A DNA stretch of 64,000 bases from Streptomyces griseicoloratus (GCF_014534645.1 NZ_JACVQF010000162.1:1-64000); one strand, 5' to 3'. Counted from the first letter of the stretch, positions 1 through 10,751 are shown. The notes: a model not told the origin generated them from the letters alone. Numbers and translations: made by a program.

Positions 1-1
1 G

Positions 2-2701
2 GTGGCCCGTGAGGTGGGCACGGACGGCATCCTCGGCGGCCAGGCGCACGTACCGGGCGTGGCCGGCACGTGGAAGGACCTCACCGAGTCGGTGAACCAG
101 ATGGCGTCCAACCTGACCGGTCAGGTGCGCAACATCGCGATGGTCACGACCGCCATCGCCAAGGGCGATCTGACCAAGAAGATCGACATCGACGCGCGCG
201 GGGAGATCCTGGAGCTGAAGACGACCATCAACACGATGGTCGACCAGCTGTCCTCCTTCGCCGAGGAGGTCACCCGCGTGGCCCGCGAGGTCGGCACCGA
301 GGGACAGCTCGGCGGGCAGGCACGCGTGCGTGACGTCGACGGCACCTGGCGGGACCTGACCGAGTCGGTGAACGAGATGGCCGGGAACCTGACCCGGCAG
401 GTGCGCGCCATCGCGCGCGTGGCGACCGCGGTGACCCGCGGCGACCTGAACCTGAAGATCGACGTGGACGCCTCCGGGGAGATCCAGGAGCTCCAGGACT
501 ACATCAACAAGATGATCGCCAACCTGCGCGACACCACGATCGCCAACAAGGAGCAGGACTGGCTCAAGGGCAATCTCGCCCGGATCTCCGCGCTGATGCA
601 GGGCCGGCGCGACCTCCAGGACGTGGCCTCGCTGATCATGAGCGAGCTGACCCCCGTGGTCTCGGCGCAGCACGGCGCGTTCTTCCTCGCCATGCCCCTC
701 GTCGACGGCCAGGAGCCGGCCGCCGCCGACGAGGACCAGTACGAGCTGCGCATGCTCGGGTCGTACGGCTACTCGATGGGCTCCATGCCCACGTCGTTCC
801 GGCCGGGTGAGGCGCTGGTCGGGACGGCCGCCCAGGAGAAGCGCACGATCCTCGTGGAGAACGCGCCGACCGGCTATCTGAAGATCTCCTCCGGGCTCGG
901 GGAGGCCCCGCCGGCCCAGGTGATCGTCCTTCCGGTGCTGTTCGAGGGGAAGGTGCTCGGCGTGATCGAGCTGGCGTCCTTCACCCCGTTCACGCAGATC
1001 CAGAAGGACTTCCTCAACCAGATCGCCGAGATGATCGCCACGAGCGTCAACACCATCTCCGTCAACACCAAGACGGAGGTGCTGCTCAAGCAGTCGCAGG
1101 AGCTGACCGAGCAACTGCGCGAGCGGTCGGAGGAGTTGGAGCAGCGGCAGAAGGCGCTGCAGTCGTCCAATGCCGAACTGGAGGAGAAGGCCGAGCTGCT
1201 GGCGCAGCAGAACCGCGACATCGAGGTGAAGAACACCGAGATCGAGGAGGCGCGGCAGGTCCTGGAGGAGCGCGCCGAGCAGCTCGCCGTGTCGATGCGC
1301 TACAAGAGCGAGTTCCTCGCCAACATGTCGCACGAGCTGCGTACGCCGCTCAACTCGCTGCTCATTCTGGCCAAGTTGCTCGCCGACAACGCCGAGGGGA
1401 ACCTCTCCCCGAAGCAGGTCGAGTTCGCCGAGACCATCCACGGCGCCGGCTCCGACCTGCTCCAGCTCATCAATGACATCCTGGACCTGTCGAAGGTCGA
1501 GGCGGGCAAGATGGACGTCTCCCCGACGCGCATCGCGCTCGTCCAGCTCGTCGACTACGTGGAGGCCACGTTCCGGCCGCTGACCGCGGAGAAGGGCCTG
1601 GACCTGTCGGTGCGGGTGTCCCCGGAGCTGCCCGCCACGCTGCACACCGACGAGCAGCGGCTGCTGCAGGTGCTGCGCAACCTGCTGTCCAACGCGGTGA
1701 AGTTCACCGACTCCGGATCGGTCGAGCTGGTCATCCGGCCCGCCCGCGACGACGTCCCGCAGGCGATCCGGGAGCAGCTGCTGGAGGCGGGTTCGGTGAC
1801 CGATCCGGACGCGGATCTGATCGCGTTCTCCGTGACCGACACCGGCATCGGGATCGCGGCCAGCAAGATGCGGGTCATCTTCGAGGCGTTCAAGCAGGCC
1901 GACGGCACCACCAGCCGCAAGTACGGCGGTACGGGCCTGGGGCTGTCGATCTCGCGGGAGATCGCGCAGCTGCTCGGCGGAGAGATCCACGCGCAGAGCG
2001 AACCGGGCCGCGGCTCGACGTTCACCCTGTACCTGCCGCTGCACCTGACCGAGCTGCCGCCGCACGGCTACCAGCAGGCCCTGCCGCCCCTGGAGGCGGG
2101 CGAGCTGGTGGCGTCCGCGGCTCCCGAGCTGCCCGGGGTGCCGGAGGCGCAGGCGGAGACGCCGGCCGAGGTGAAGTCGTACCAGGAGACGCAGAACGGC
2201 GCCGCCGCGCTCTTCCGGCGCCGCCGCAGGGCCGTGCCCGAGGCCGAGCAGCGGCCCGCGCCGCAGGAGCCGCGGCCGGCCGCCGAGCAGGAGGCGGCGC
2301 CGCAGTCGCGCCGCGGCATCCGGTTCGGCGGCGAGAAGGTGCTGATCGTCGACGACGACATCCGCAACGTGTTCGCGCTCACCAGCGTCCTGGAGCAGCA
2401 CGGCCTGTCCGTGCTCTACGCCGAGAACGGCCGCGAGGGCATCGAGGTGCTGGAGCAGCACGAGGACGTGGCGGTCGTCCTGATGGACATCATGATGCCC
2501 GAGATGGACGGATACGCGACGACCACGGCGATCCGCCGGATGCCGCAGTTCGCGGGGCTGCCGATCATCGCCCTGACCGCGAAGGCGATGAAGGGCGACC
2601 GGGAGAAGGCGATCGAGTCGGGCGCGTCCGATTATGTGACCAAGCCGGTCGACCCCGACCACCTGCTCACGGTGATGGAGCAGTGGATGCGCGGGGAGTG
2701 A
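2..2701 (+). CDS. osaA: Hybrid sensor histidine kinase, OsaA-like (5' end outside window)
   Basis: Only the C-terminal 899 residues are present and the reading frame is open at the left edge. Order seen: at least two HAMP repeats (about 1-190, with the repeated GTWxDLTESVN and GDLxxKIDxDAxGEI blocks), a GAF domain (about 210-345), a Gln/Glu-rich coiled coil (about 365-435), HisKA with [12 protein letters not shown] (phospho-His about 444), an HATPase_c domain with DTGIGI and GGTGLGL, a low-complexity linker, and a C-terminal receiver with VLIVDDD and [13 protein letters not shown]. Cytoplasmic multi-HAMP hybrid kinases of this build in Streptomyces include OsaA, which acts in osmoadaptation and developmental recovery. 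The response regulator immediately downstream supports that assignment. The true start lies upstream, so the GTG at base 2 is not claimed as a start. Confidence 0.9.
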   Translation: MAREVGTDGILGGQAHVPGVAGTWKDLTESVNQMASNLTGQVRNIAMVTTAIAKGDLTKKIDIDARGEILELKTTINTMVDQLSSFAEEVTRVAREVGTEGQLGGQARVRDVDGTWRDLTESVNEMAGNLTRQVRAIARVATAVTRGDLNLKIDVDASGEIQELQDYINKMIANLRDTTIANKEQDWLKGNLARISALMQGRRDLQDVASLIMSELTPVVSAQHGAFFLAMPLVDGQEPAAADEDQYELRMLGSYGYSMGSMPTSFRPGEALVGTAAQEKRTILVENAPTGYLKISSGLGEAPPAQVIVLPVLFEGKVLGVIELASFTPFTQIQKDFLNQIAEMIATSVNTISVNTKTEVLLKQSQELTEQLRERSEELEQRQKALQSSNAELEEKAELLAQQNRDIEVKNTEIEEARQVLEERAEQLAVSMRYKSEFLANMSHELRTPLNSLLILAKLLADNAEGNLSPKQVEFAETIHGAGSDLLQLINDILDLSKVEAGKMDVSPTRIALVQLVDYVEATFRPLTAEKGLDLSVRVSPELPATLHTDEQRLLQVLRNLLSNAVKFTDSGSVELVIRPARDDVPQAIREQLLEAGSVTDPDADLIAFSVTDTGIGIAASKMRVIFEAFKQADGTTSRKYGGTGLGLSISREIAQLLGGEIHAQSEPGRGSTFTLYLPLHLTELPPHGYQQALPPLEAGELVASAAPELPGVPEAQAETPAEVKSYQETQNGAAALFRRRRRAVPEAEQRPAPQEPRPAAEQEAAPQSRRGIRFGGEKVLIVDDDIRNVFALTSVLEQHGLSVLYAENGREGIEVLEQHEDVAVVLMDIMMPEMDGYATTTAIRRMPQFAGLPIIALTAKAMKGDREKAIESGASDYVTKPVDPDHLLTVMEQWMRGE

Positions 2702-3064
2702 GGAGTACGGTCGGACGCGGACGCGGATACGGATACGGATACGGACGCGGCCGGTGCGGCATGCGATCGTGGTGTGTGCGAACGTGGCGGGAACCTTCGG
2801 TGTTCACACGGAGTTGCTGACTGAGTGTGCCCGAAGCCGTGTAGAAGTACGGGATTCCGGGAACCTTCTGGTCTCCCGCTGCGTTTCTGCTACGTGCACA
2901 GTGACATCGCGGTGACAGGGTGTGGCGACAGGCGGGGTGCGGCTACGATGACCGGCACAAGGACGGGCGGCGCAAGGGAGTCGTCCCCTGGGGCGGCACC
3001 CGCCGGTGCTTCCCCAAGTCCTGCGGACAGGGGAGGCCCCACGCCGGGGCGAGGAGGGCGGGCC
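2702..3064. other. osaA-osaB intergenic region
   Basis: This 363-base gap holds no convincing gene. It begins with a 6-bp tandem repeat (listed separately), followed by AT-richer sequence around 2760-2930 that probably carries the osaB promoter. An in-frame ATG at 2948 could extend OsaB by 39 Gly/Pro/Ser-rich residues, but it lacks a better ribosome-binding site than the ATG at 3065. Confidence 0.5.
2713..2748. repeat. 6-bp tandem repeat (GGAYRC x6)
   Basis: Six consecutive hexamers: GGACGC twice, GGATAC three times, GGACGC once. They start 12 bases after the osaA stop codon. This is a short low-complexity repeat with no known role. Confidence 0.85.
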
Positions 3065-3739
3065 ATGGTGCAGAAGGCCAAGATCCTCCTGGTCGATGAC
3101 CGGCCGGAGAATCTGCTGGCGCTGGAGGCGATCCTCTCGGCGCTCGATCAGACGCTGGTGCGGGCATCGTCCGGGGAGGAAGCGCTCAAAGCACTGCTCA
3201 CGGACGACTTCGCGGTCATTCTGCTGGATGTCCAGATGCCGGGAATGGACGGTTTCGAAACCGCCGCGCACATCAAGCGACGGGAGCGGACGCGGGACAT
3301 CCCGATCATCTTCCTCACCGCGATCAACCACGGACCGCATCACACCTTCCGCGGGTACGCGGCGGGCGCGGTGGACTACATCTCCAAGCCGTTCGACCCG
3401 TGGGTGCTGCGCGCGAAGGTCTCGGTCTTCGTCGAGCTCTACATGAAGAACTGCCAGCTGCGGGAGCAGGCGGCTCTGCTGCGGCTCCAGTTGGAGGGCG
3501 GCGGCAAGGCCGGCGGCGCTGAGGGCAAGGAGCCGGCCGGGCTGCTCGCCGAGCTGTCGGCGCGGCTGGCGGCCGTGGAGGAGCAGGCCGAGGCACTGTC
3601 CAAACAGCTGGGCGACGAGTCGACGGACGCGGCGGCCGTGGCCACGGCGGCTCATCTGGAGCGCAAGCTCACGGGCCTGCGGCGGGCGCTGGACGCCCTG
3701 GAGCCGGGCTCCACCGGAGACCAGACCGCGGTGAACTGA
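3065..3739 (+). CDS. osaB: Response regulator with C-terminal coiled coil, OsaB-like
   Basis: 224 residues. The N-terminal receiver domain (about 1-125) shows ILLVDDRPENLLALE, the phospho-acceptor Asp in ILLDVQMPGMDGFE, and the Lys of YISKPFDPW. It lacks a DNA-binding domain. Instead a Leu/Glu/Ala-rich coiled-coil tail (about 135-220) follows, so output is probably by protein-protein contact. Start chosen at ATG 3065 because GAGGAGG lies just upstream and the sequence MVQKAKILLVDD begins directly at the receiver fold. In S. coelicolor OsaB is the partner of the hybrid kinase OsaA and is needed for growth and development under high osmolarity. That role here is inferred from synteny and architecture. 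Confidence 0.88.
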   Translation: MVQKAKILLVDDRPENLLALEAILSALDQTLVRASSGEEALKALLTDDFAVILLDVQMPGMDGFETAAHIKRRERTRDIPIIFLTAINHGPHHTFRGYAAGAVDYISKPFDPWVLRAKVSVFVELYMKNCQLREQAALLRLQLEGGGKAGGAEGKEPAGLLAELSARLAAVEEQAEALSKQLGDESTDAAAVATAAHLERKLTGLRRALDALEPGSTGDQTAVN

Positions 3740-3844
3740 GCCGGGCGGCGGAGCGGCCGTGAGGACACGTCAGGGCCCCTGCCGGACGCGTCAGTTCCGG
3801 GACCCCCGGACGGACGACACGAACGGGTGAAGCAGTAGCCACAC

Positions 3845-6634
3845 GTGTCGACCGCCGTCTCCACCGGTAACCTCACACCCATGGCCTCACGTCCCTCCGC
3901 AGCCAAGAAGCAGCCCGCGAAGAAGACGGCGGCTCCCGCGAAGGCTCCGGCGAAGAAGGCCGCGGCGAAGAAGGCGCCCGCGAAAAAGGCTCCGGCGAAG
4001 AAGGCGCCCGCCAAGAAGGCGGCCGCGGCGAAGAAGGCCGCGCCCAAACCGGCCCCCAGCCCCACCGGGGGCGTCTACCGACTCGTACGCGCCCTCTGGC
4101 TGGGCCTCGCGCACGCCGTCGGCGCCGTGTTCCGCGGTATAGGCCAGGGCGCGAAGAACCTCGACCCCGCGCACCGCAAGGACGGCGTCGCTCTGCTCCT
4201 GCTCGGCGTCGCCCTGATCGTCGCCGCGGGCACCTGGGCCGACCTCAAGGGCCCCGTCGGCGACCTCGTCGAGATCCTCGTGACCGGGGCCTTCGGCAGA
4301 CTGGACCTGCTGGTGCCGATCCTGGTCGCGGTCATCGCCGTGCGCCTCATCCGGCACCCGGAGAAGCCCGAGGCCAACGGGCGGATCGTGATCGGTCTGT
4401 CCGCGCTGGTCATCGGCGTCCTCGGCCAGGTCCACATCGCCTGCGGCTCGCCCGCCCGCAGCGGCGGCATGCAGGCCATAAGGGACGCCGGCGGACTGGT
4501 CGGCTGGGGGGCGGCGACCCCGCTGTCGGCCACGATGACCGACGTCCTGGCCGTGCCGCTGCTCGTGCTGCTCACCGTCTTCGGGCTGCTGGTCGTCACC
4601 GCCACTCCGGTCAACGCCATCCCGCAGCGGCTGCGGCAGCTCGGAGTGCGGCTCGGCCTCGTCCGCGACCCGGCGGCGGACGAGCCGGGTGAGGACGACG
4701 AGCGGTACGAGCAGCAGTGGCGCGAGGCGCTGCCCGCGCGCTCCCGTAGGCGAGGCGGACCGGACCCGGAGCCGTACGACCCCGACGGCGCGGAGCAGGA
4801 GGCGCTCGCCCGGCGTCGCGGCCGGCCCCGGCGGTCCGCCGTGCCCCAGCCCGACATGAACCGGCCGATGGACGCCGTGGACGTGGCCGCCGCGGCCGCC
4901 GCCGCGCTGGACGGCGCCGTGCTGCACGGCATGCCGCCGTCGCCGCTGGTCGCCGACCTCACCCAGGGCGTGAGCGTGGGTGACCGCGAGCCGACGACGC
5001 CGACGCCCGTCCCGGCGGCGCGGCCCCGGCCGGGCAAGCCCAAGCAGGACGAGCTGCCCGGGGACAGGCCCACGCCAGCGGTCCCCGACCTCACCAAGAC
5101 CCCGCCCGCCGAGGAGCGCGAGCTGCCGCCGCGCGCCGAGCAGCTTCAGCTGTCCGGCGACATCACCTACTCCCTGCCGTCCCTCGACCTGCTCACGCGC
5201 GGCGGCCCCGGCAAGGCCCGCAGCGCCGCCAACGACGCCATCGTCGACTCGCTCACCACGGTCTTCACCGAGTTCAAGGTCGACGCCCGCGTCACCGGCT
5301 TCACCCGCGGGCCGACGGTCACGCGCTACGAGGTGGAACTCGGGCCCGCCGTGAAGGTCGAGCGGATCACCGCGCTGACCAAGAACATCGCGTACGCCGT
5401 CGCCAGCCCGGACGTGCGGATCATCAGCCCGATCCCCGGCAAGTCCGCGGTCGGCATCGAGATCCCCAACACCGACCGGGAGATGGTCAACCTCGGTGAC
5501 GTGCTGCGGCTCGCGGAGTCCGCGGAGGACGACGACCCGATGCTGGTCGCCTTCGGCAAGGACGTCGAGGGCGGCTACGTCATGCACTCGCTGGCGAAGA
5601 TGCCGCACATGCTGGTCGCCGGCGCCACCGGCTCCGGAAAGTCGTCCTGCATCAACTGCCTGATCACCTCGATCATGATGCGGGCGACCCCCGAGGACGT
5701 CCGGATGATCCTGGTCGACCCCAAGCGCGTCGAGCTGACCGCCTACGAGGGCATCCCGCACCTGATCACGCCGATCATCACCAACCCGAAGCGGGCCGCC
5801 GAGGCCCTGCAGTGGGTCGTGCGCGAGATGGACCTCCGCTACGACGACCTCGCGGCCTACGGCTACCGGCACATCGACGACTTCAACCGCGCGGTGCGCG
5901 AGGGCAAGGTCAAGCCGCCCGAGGGCAGCGAGCGCGAGCTGCAGCCCTACCCGTACCTGCTGGTGATCGTCGACGAGCTGGCCGACCTGATGATGGTCGC
6001 CCCGCGTGACGTCGAGGACGCGATCGTGCGCATCACGCAGCTCGCGCGGGCGGCCGGCATCCACCTGGTCCTCGCCACCCAGCGGCCGTCCGTGGACGTC
6101 GTCACCGGCCTGATCAAGGCGAACGTGCCCTCCCGGCTGGCCTTCGCCACGTCCTCGCTGGCCGACTCCCGGGTCATCCTCGACCAGCCCGGCGCCGAGA
6201 AGCTGATCGGCAAGGGCGACGGCCTCTTCCTGCCGATGGGCGCGAACAAGCCGACCCGCATGCAGGGCGCGTTCGTGACCGAGGAGGAGGTCGCGGTCGT
6301 CGTCCAGCACTGCAAGGACCAGATGGCGCCCGTCTTCCGGGACGACGTCGTCGTCGGCACCAAGCAGAAGAAGGAGATCGACGAGGACATCGGCGACGAC
6401 CTCGACCTGCTGTGCCAGGCGGCCGAGCTGGTCGTCTCCACGCAGTTCGGGTCGACCTCCATGCTCCAGCGCAAGCTGCGCGTCGGCTTCGCCAAGGCGG
6501 GGCGTCTGATGGACCTCATGGAGTCGCGGAACATCGTCGGACCGAGCGAGGGCTCGAAGGCGCGTGATGTTCTTGTGAAGCCCGACGAGCTGGACGGCGT
6601 GCTCGCGGTGATCCGGGGGGAGTCTGAAGGGTAG
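3845..6634 (+). CDS. ftsK: DNA translocase FtsK/SpoIIIE
   Basis: 929 residues as called. The N-terminus carries a highly repetitive Lys/Ala/Pro tract (KKAPAKKAP, about 15-70), then four hydrophobic membrane segments (about 110-260), a long charged Pro-rich linker (to about 430), and the motor. The motor shows Walker A GATGSGKSS, Walker B LLVIVDELADLMM and the ATQRPSVDVVTG motif. The C-terminal gamma winged helix (about 850-920) includes LQRKLRVGFAKAGRLMDLME. The protein pumps DNA through the closing septum, which in Streptomyces matters at sporulation septation. The GTG at 3845 and the in-frame ATG at 3881 are both possible starts and neither has a strong ribosome-binding site. The ATG would remove 12 residues. 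Confidence 0.95.
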   Translation: MSTAVSTGNLTPMASRPSAAKKQPAKKTAAPAKAPAKKAAAKKAPAKKAPAKKAPAKKAAAAKKAAPKPAPSPTGGVYRLVRALWLGLAHAVGAVFRGIGQGAKNLDPAHRKDGVALLLLGVALIVAAGTWADLKGPVGDLVEILVTGAFGRLDLLVPILVAVIAVRLIRHPEKPEANGRIVIGLSALVIGVLGQVHIACGSPARSGGMQAIRDAGGLVGWGAATPLSATMTDVLAVPLLVLLTVFGLLVVTATPVNAIPQRLRQLGVRLGLVRDPAADEPGEDDERYEQQWREALPARSRRRGGPDPEPYDPDGAEQEALARRRGRPRRSAVPQPDMNRPMDAVDVAAAAAAALDGAVLHGMPPSPLVADLTQGVSVGDREPTTPTPVPAARPRPGKPKQDELPGDRPTPAVPDLTKTPPAEERELPPRAEQLQLSGDITYSLPSLDLLTRGGPGKARSAANDAIVDSLTTVFTEFKVDARVTGFTRGPTVTRYEVELGPAVKVERITALTKNIAYAVASPDVRIISPIPGKSAVGIEIPNTDREMVNLGDVLRLAESAEDDDPMLVAFGKDVEGGYVMHSLAKMPHMLVAGATGSGKSSCINCLITSIMMRATPEDVRMILVDPKRVELTAYEGIPHLITPIITNPKRAAEALQWVVREMDLRYDDLAAYGYRHIDDFNRAVREGKVKPPEGSERELQPYPYLLVIVDELADLMMVAPRDVEDAIVRITQLARAAGIHLVLATQRPSVDVVTGLIKANVPSRLAFATSSLADSRVILDQPGAEKLIGKGDGLFLPMGANKPTRMQGAFVTEEEVAVVVQHCKDQMAPVFRDDVVVGTKQKKEIDEDIGDDLDLLCQAAELVVSTQFGSTSMLQRKLRVGFAKAGRLMDLMESRNIVGPSEGSKARDVLVKPDELDGVLAVIRGESEG

Positions 6635-6827
6635 GGAAGGACGGTACGCGGGGATCGCCTCGTTGGGCGAGCGGGGGCGGCCGGGTGGCCGACCGTGACT
6701 CACCCGTAAGGGATCATTGAGCAACCGTTTCCCCTAGACGCACGTCAAGTTGAGGGAAGCGACAAAGAGGTAGCGCACCATCGGGATGCCGGGCCATTCC
6801 GATGGCGTACAAAGTGCCACCGCCCGG

Positions 6828-6858
6828 TTGCCCCACCCGTTTGCACCACCCCTAGACT
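6828..6858 (+). promoter_or_regulatory. Candidate promoter for the RodZ-like gene
   Basis: TTGCCC (6828-6833) and TAGACT (6853-6858) are separated by 19 bases and lie about 45 bases before the GTG at 6901. The nonamer CCCCTAGAC that contains the -10 also occurs at 6731-6739 in the same intergenic region. Inferred by eye only. Confidence 0.3.
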
Positions 6859-6900
6859 GAACGTCCAGCACAGGCGGCTATACGCTCGAAAGGCGCCCCC

Positions 6901-7737
6901 GTGTCCAACGGCAACTCCCCCGAAGACGAGCGTCCGTTCGAAGACGTTTCCGAGGAAGCCCGCCCCTCCATCGGCCGTGCCCTGCAGCAGGCGCGTATCG
7001 CCGCCGGGCTGACCGTCGACGACATCAGTACCGCCACCCGTGTCCGTATCGCCATCGTGCACGCCATCGAGGCGGACGACTTCTCGCCCTGCGGCGGGGA
7101 CGTCTACGCCCGCGGGCACCTCCGGACCCTGGCCAGGGCCGTCGGGCTCGATCCGGCCGAGCTGCTCGCCCAGTACGACGCCGAGCACGGCGGACGCCCC
7201 GCCCCCACTCCCGCGGCACCGCTCTTCGAGGCGGAACGCATCCGTCCGGAGCGGCGCGGGCCGAACTGGACCGCCGCCATGGTCGCCGCGATCGTGGCCG
7301 TGATCGGCTTCGTCGGGTTCACCGTCTTCAAGGGTGACGACGGCGGCTCCGAGGCGCAGGTCGCCGAGGGCTCCCAGCCGACCGCCGGTACGTCCGCCTC
7401 GCCGAGCCCCACGGCCAAGAAGCCGGCCGACCCGAAGCCGGAACCGACCGACAGCGCCATCGCCGCCGTGCCCGCGGACAAGGTGACCGTCCAGGTCAGC
7501 GCCACCGACGGCCGCAGCTGGATCTCCGCGAAGGACCACAACGGCCGGCTGCTGTTCGACGGGCTGCTCAAGCAGGGCGAGTCCAAGACCTTCCAGGACA
7601 ACGAGAAGGTCAACCTCGTCCTGGGCGACGCCGGCGCGATCCAGCTGTACGTGAACGGCAAGAAGATCGACGACGACTTCCAGCCGGGCGCCGTGGAACG
7701 CCTGACGTACACGAAGGGCGACCCGCAGGCCGGATAA
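6901..7737 (+). CDS. RodZ-like helix-turn-helix membrane protein (DUF4115)
   Basis: 278 residues. An N-terminal Xre/HTH_25-type helix-turn-helix (about 20-90, including LTVDDISTATRVRIAIVHAIE and GHLRTLARAVGLDP) is followed by a linker. A single membrane segment (about 120-142, AAMVAAIVAVIGFVGFTVF) leads to an extracytoplasmic Pro/Thr linker and a C-terminal DUF4115 beta domain (about 195-275). This is the architecture of RodZ, which links MreB to the elongation machinery in rods. Streptomyces homologues conserve the fold, but no such role is shown by the sequence. Placed between ftsK and rimO and closed by a strong hairpin. Start GTG at 6901. Confidence 0.85.
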   Translation: MSNGNSPEDERPFEDVSEEARPSIGRALQQARIAAGLTVDDISTATRVRIAIVHAIEADDFSPCGGDVYARGHLRTLARAVGLDPAELLAQYDAEHGGRPAPTPAAPLFEAERIRPERRGPNWTAAMVAAIVAVIGFVGFTVFKGDDGGSEAQVAEGSQPTAGTSASPSPTAKKPADPKPEPTDSAIAAVPADKVTVQVSATDGRSWISAKDHNGRLLFDGLLKQGESKTFQDNEKVNLVLGDAGAIQLYVNGKKIDDDFQPGAVERLTYTKGDPQAG

Positions 7738-7762
7738 AAGGCCCCGAAGGGGCGAGCGCTCA

Positions 7763-7790
7763 CGGGGTTGGCCAAGATCGGCCAACCCCG
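7763..7790 (+). terminator. Rho-independent-type hairpin after the RodZ-like gene
   Basis: An 11-bp perfect stem (CGGGGTTGGCC with GGCCAACCCCG) with a 6-base loop, 25 bases after the stop codon. No long T-run follows, as is usual in Streptomyces. A smaller GCCCC/GGGGC hairpin (7741-7753) precedes it. Confidence 0.75.
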
Positions 7791-7830
7791 TCGACGTGGG
7801 GTGTCGGCGGGACGAAGTAGTCTTGAGCCC

Positions 7831-9303
7831 ATGCCTGAACGCCGTACCGTCGCACTCGTCACCCTTGGCTGCGCCCGTAACGAGGTGGACTCCGAGGAGC
7901 TCGCAGGCCGTTTGGAGGCGGACGGCTGGCAGCTCGTGGAGGACGCCGAGGAAGCGGACGTCGCCGTCGTGAACACGTGCGGCTTCGTCGAGGCCGCCAA
8001 GAAGGACTCCGTCGACGCCCTCCTGGAGGCCAACGACCTCAAGGGCCACGGCAGAACGCAGGCCGTCGTGGCCGTGGGCTGCATGGCCGAGCGGTACGGC
8101 AAGGAGCTCGCCGAGGCCCTCCCCGAGGCCGACGGCGTGCTCGGCTTCGACGACTACGCCGACATCTCCGACCGGCTCCAGACCATCCTCAATGGCGGCA
8201 TCCACGCCCCCCACACCCCGCGTGACCGGCGCAAGCTGCTGCCGATCAGCCCCGCCGAGCGGCAGGAGTCCGCCGCTTCGGTCGCGCTGCCGGGGCACGG
8301 CCCGACCGACCTCCCGGAGGGCGTCGCCCCCGCCTCGGGACCGCGCGCCCCCCTGCGCCGCCGCCTCGACGGCTCCCCGGTCGCCTCGGTGAAGCTCGCC
8401 TCCGGCTGCGACCGGCGCTGCTCCTTCTGCGCCATCCCCTCCTTCCGCGGCTCCTTCATCTCGCGCCGCCCGAGCGACGTGCTGAACGAGACGCGGTGGC
8501 TGGCCGAGCAGGGCGTGAAGGAGATCATGCTGGTCTCCGAGAACAACACCTCCTACGGCAAGGACCTCGGCGACATCCGCCTGCTGGAGTCGCTGCTGCC
8601 CGAGCTCGCCGACGTCGACGGCATCGAGCGCGTGCGCGTCAGCTACCTGCAGCCGGCCGAGATGCGCCCCGGACTGATCGACGTACTGACCTCGACCCCG
8701 AAGGTCGCCCCGTACTTCGACCTCTCCTTCCAGCACTCTGCGCCGGACGTGCTGCGCGCCATGCGCCGCTTCGGGGACACCGACCGCTTCCTGGAGCTGC
8801 TCGACACCATCCGGAGCAAGGCGCCCGAGGCCGGTGTCCGCTCCAACTTCATCGTGGGCTTCCCCGGCGAGTCCGAGGCCGACCTCGCCGAGCTGGAGCG
8901 GTTCCTCAACCACGCGCGGCTCGACGCCATCGGCGTCTTCGGCTACTCCGACGAGGAGGGCACCGAGGCGGCGACGTACGAGAACAAGCTCGACGAGGAC
9001 GTCGTCGCCGAGCGGCTGGCACGTGTGTCCCGGCTGGCCGAGGAACTGGTCTCGCAGCGGGCCGAGGAGCGCGTCGGCTCGACCGTCCGGGTGCTCGTGG
9101 AGTCCGTCGACGAGGAGGAGGGCGTGTACGGCCGTGCGGCGCACCAGGCCCCGGAGACGGACGGGCAGGTGCTGCTCACGAGCGGCGAAGGTTTGAGTGT
9201 CGGTCGTATGGTCGACGCGAAGGTGGTGGGCACGGAAGGTGTCGACCTGGTGGCCGAGCCGCTGCGGGGCTCGCTCGGATGGAGTGAGGAGGCGGACAGA
9301 TGA
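7831..9303 (+). CDS. rimO: Ribosomal protein S12 methylthiotransferase RimO
   Basis: 490 residues. It is a radical-SAM enzyme that adds a methylthio group to the beta carbon of an Asp of ribosomal protein uS12. Visible in order: UPF0004 domain with three cluster cysteines ([29 protein letters not shown]), radical-SAM motif [15 protein letters not shown], and a C-terminal TRAM domain (about 425-490). ATG 7831 is chosen because [14 protein letters not shown] begins the domain. It has no Shine-Dalgarno sequence, and TAGTCT lies 7 bases upstream, suggesting a leaderless mRNA. Its stop overlaps the pgsA start by 4 bases. An inserted Pro/Arg-rich stretch (about 140-185) separates the two catalytic domains. 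Confidence 0.95.
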   Translation: MPERRTVALVTLGCARNEVDSEELAGRLEADGWQLVEDAEEADVAVVNTCGFVEAAKKDSVDALLEANDLKGHGRTQAVVAVGCMAERYGKELAEALPEADGVLGFDDYADISDRLQTILNGGIHAPHTPRDRRKLLPISPAERQESAASVALPGHGPTDLPEGVAPASGPRAPLRRRLDGSPVASVKLASGCDRRCSFCAIPSFRGSFISRRPSDVLNETRWLAEQGVKEIMLVSENNTSYGKDLGDIRLLESLLPELADVDGIERVRVSYLQPAEMRPGLIDVLTSTPKVAPYFDLSFQHSAPDVLRAMRRFGDTDRFLELLDTIRSKAPEAGVRSNFIVGFPGESEADLAELERFLNHARLDAIGVFGYSDEEGTEAATYENKLDEDVVAERLARVSRLAEELVSQRAEERVGSTVRVLVESVDEEEGVYGRAAHQAPETDGQVLLTSGEGLSVGRMVDAKVVGTEGVDLVAEPLRGSLGWSEEADR

Positions 9304-10100
9304 CGGGAGTCCCGGCGTCCGCGGCGGGAGGCTCCTCCGGCGCGCGGCCGGCCGGTTCCCGTGCGGCATCGGGCGCCGCCAAGGGAGCGGCGGAGCGCAC
9401 GGCCGCGGCCTCCGCCTCCGACGGCGCCGCCGAGCGCGGTTCCGTGGAGCGCGGGACCGGCGAGGGCGGTGGCGCGGGGCGGGGCGGGAAGATCGCGGCC
9501 GCCGCCGTCAACCAGGCCAGTGTCTGGAACGTCGCCAATCTGCTGACGATGCTCCGCCTCATCCTCGTCCCGGCGTTCGTCGCGCTGATGCTCGGCAACG
9601 GCGGCTACGACCCGGCCTGGCGCTCGTTCGCCTGGGCGGCCTTCGCCATCGCCATGATCACCGACCTCTTCGACGGTCATCTGGCCCGCACCTACAACCT
9701 CGTCACCGACTTCGGGAAGATCGCCGACCCCATAGCCGACAAGGCGATCATGGGGGCGGCGCTGATCTGTCTGTCCGCGCTGGGCGACCTGCCGTGGTGG
9801 GTGACGGCCGTCATCCTCGGCCGGGAACTCGGCATCACCCTGCTGCGTTTTCTCGTCATTCGGTACGGAGTCATCCCCGCGAGCCGTGGCGGCAAGCTCA
9901 AGACCCTCACCCAGGGCGTGGCCGTCGGCATGTACGTGCTGGCGCTGACGGGGCCCCTGGCGACGCTGAGGTTCTGGGTGATGGCCGTGGCGGTCGTCCT
10001 GACCGTCGTGACCGGGCTGGACTACGTGAGACAGGCCATTGTGCTGCGCAGGCAGGGAATCGCCGAGCGCCGCGCGGCGTTGAAGGAGATGGAAGTTTGA
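9300..10100 (+). CDS. pgsA: CDP-diacylglycerol--glycerol-3-phosphate 3-phosphatidyltransferase
   Basis: 266 residues. It makes phosphatidylglycerol phosphate from CDP-diacylglycerol and glycerol 3-phosphate at the membrane. The full CDP-alcohol phosphotransferase signature D-x2-DG-x2-AR-x8-G-x3-D-x3-D is present in the segment running from DLFDGHLAR to ADPIADK. About 70 disordered Ala/Gly/Arg-rich residues precede the first membrane helix. ATG 9300 overlaps the rimO TGA (ATGA), so the pair is translationally coupled. The pgsA-cinA-clgR order is also found in Corynebacterium and Mycobacterium, which supports the identification of the whole cluster. Confidence 0.93.
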   Translation: MTGVPASAAGGSSGARPAGSRAASGAAKGAAERTAAASASDGAAERGSVERGTGEGGGAGRGGKIAAAAVNQASVWNVANLLTMLRLILVPAFVALMLGNGGYDPAWRSFAWAAFAIAMITDLFDGHLARTYNLVTDFGKIADPIADKAIMGAALICLSALGDLPWWVTAVILGRELGITLLRFLVIRYGVIPASRGGKLKTLTQGVAVGMYVLALTGPLATLRFWVMAVAVVLTVVTGLDYVRQAIVLRRQGIAERRAALKEMEV

Positions 10101-10642
10101 GTTCCACGGCCGCCGACGTGGTGCGACTACTCACGGTGAAGGGCGAGACCCTCGCGGTCGCCGAGTCGCTGACCGGTGGCCTGGTGGCGGCACAGCTCAC
10201 GGCCGTCCCCGGGGCGTCGAAGGCGTTCCGCGGGTCCGTCACCGCCTACGCCACGGAACTCAAGCGGCAGCTGCTCGGTGTCGACGCCGCGCTGCTCGCC
10301 GCACGCGGTGCGGTGGATCCGCAGGTCGCGGCCCAGATGGCGGCCGGAGTGCGGAAGGCGCTGGGCGCCGACTGGGGCATCGCGACGACGGGTGTCGCCG
10401 GCCCCGAACCACAGGACGGGCAGCCCGTCGGGACGGTCTTCGTGGCCGTCGACGGACCTCCCGCAGCGGTCTCCGGTTCCGCCTCTGGCGGAAAAGTGGA
10501 GGCCCTGCGGTTGAACGGCGACCGTGCGGAAATTCGTATGGAGAGTGTACGGAGCGTACTCGCACTCCTCTTGGAGGAGCTTGCGGGCGAACAGACCGGG
10601 AATGAGCGGGCACAGGATACGGAACAGAACGGGGGGTTTTGA
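10097..10642 (+). CDS. cinA: CinA-family protein (nicotinamide-nucleotide amidase domain)
   Basis: 181 residues, consisting only of the C-terminal CinA/PncC domain: TLAVAESLTGGLVAAQLTAVPGASKAFRGS, then GADWGIATTGVAGPEPQDGQPVGTVFVA. The family deamidates nicotinamide mononucleotide. The N-terminal MoCF domain of full-length CinA is absent, as in other actinomycetes. The start is called at TTG 10097, which overlaps the pgsA stop. GAAGGAG lies 8-9 bases upstream and no ATG is available near the conserved N-terminus. Confidence 0.87.
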   Translation: MSSTAADVVRLLTVKGETLAVAESLTGGLVAAQLTAVPGASKAFRGSVTAYATELKRQLLGVDAALLAARGAVDPQVAAQMAAGVRKALGADWGIATTGVAGPEPQDGQPVGTVFVAVDGPPAAVSGSASGGKVEALRLNGDRAEIRMESVRSVLALLLEELAGEQTGNERAQDTEQNGGF

Positions 10643-10751
10643 TGTTTACAGCCCTGAGTGAACACGACATCGCTCCCCGCACGGCCGCAGCGCGAGGCGG
10701 TACGGTGGGGCGTGAAGGATGCGGTTACGCGGTCCGAGGAGGGAGCCACCG

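Noticed and set aside
3887-6724. Long open frame on the minus strand (945 codons) opposite ftsK
   Set aside because: It mirrors the high-GC codon pattern of ftsK, has low-complexity Gly/Arg/Asp composition and matches no fold. It is a shadow frame.
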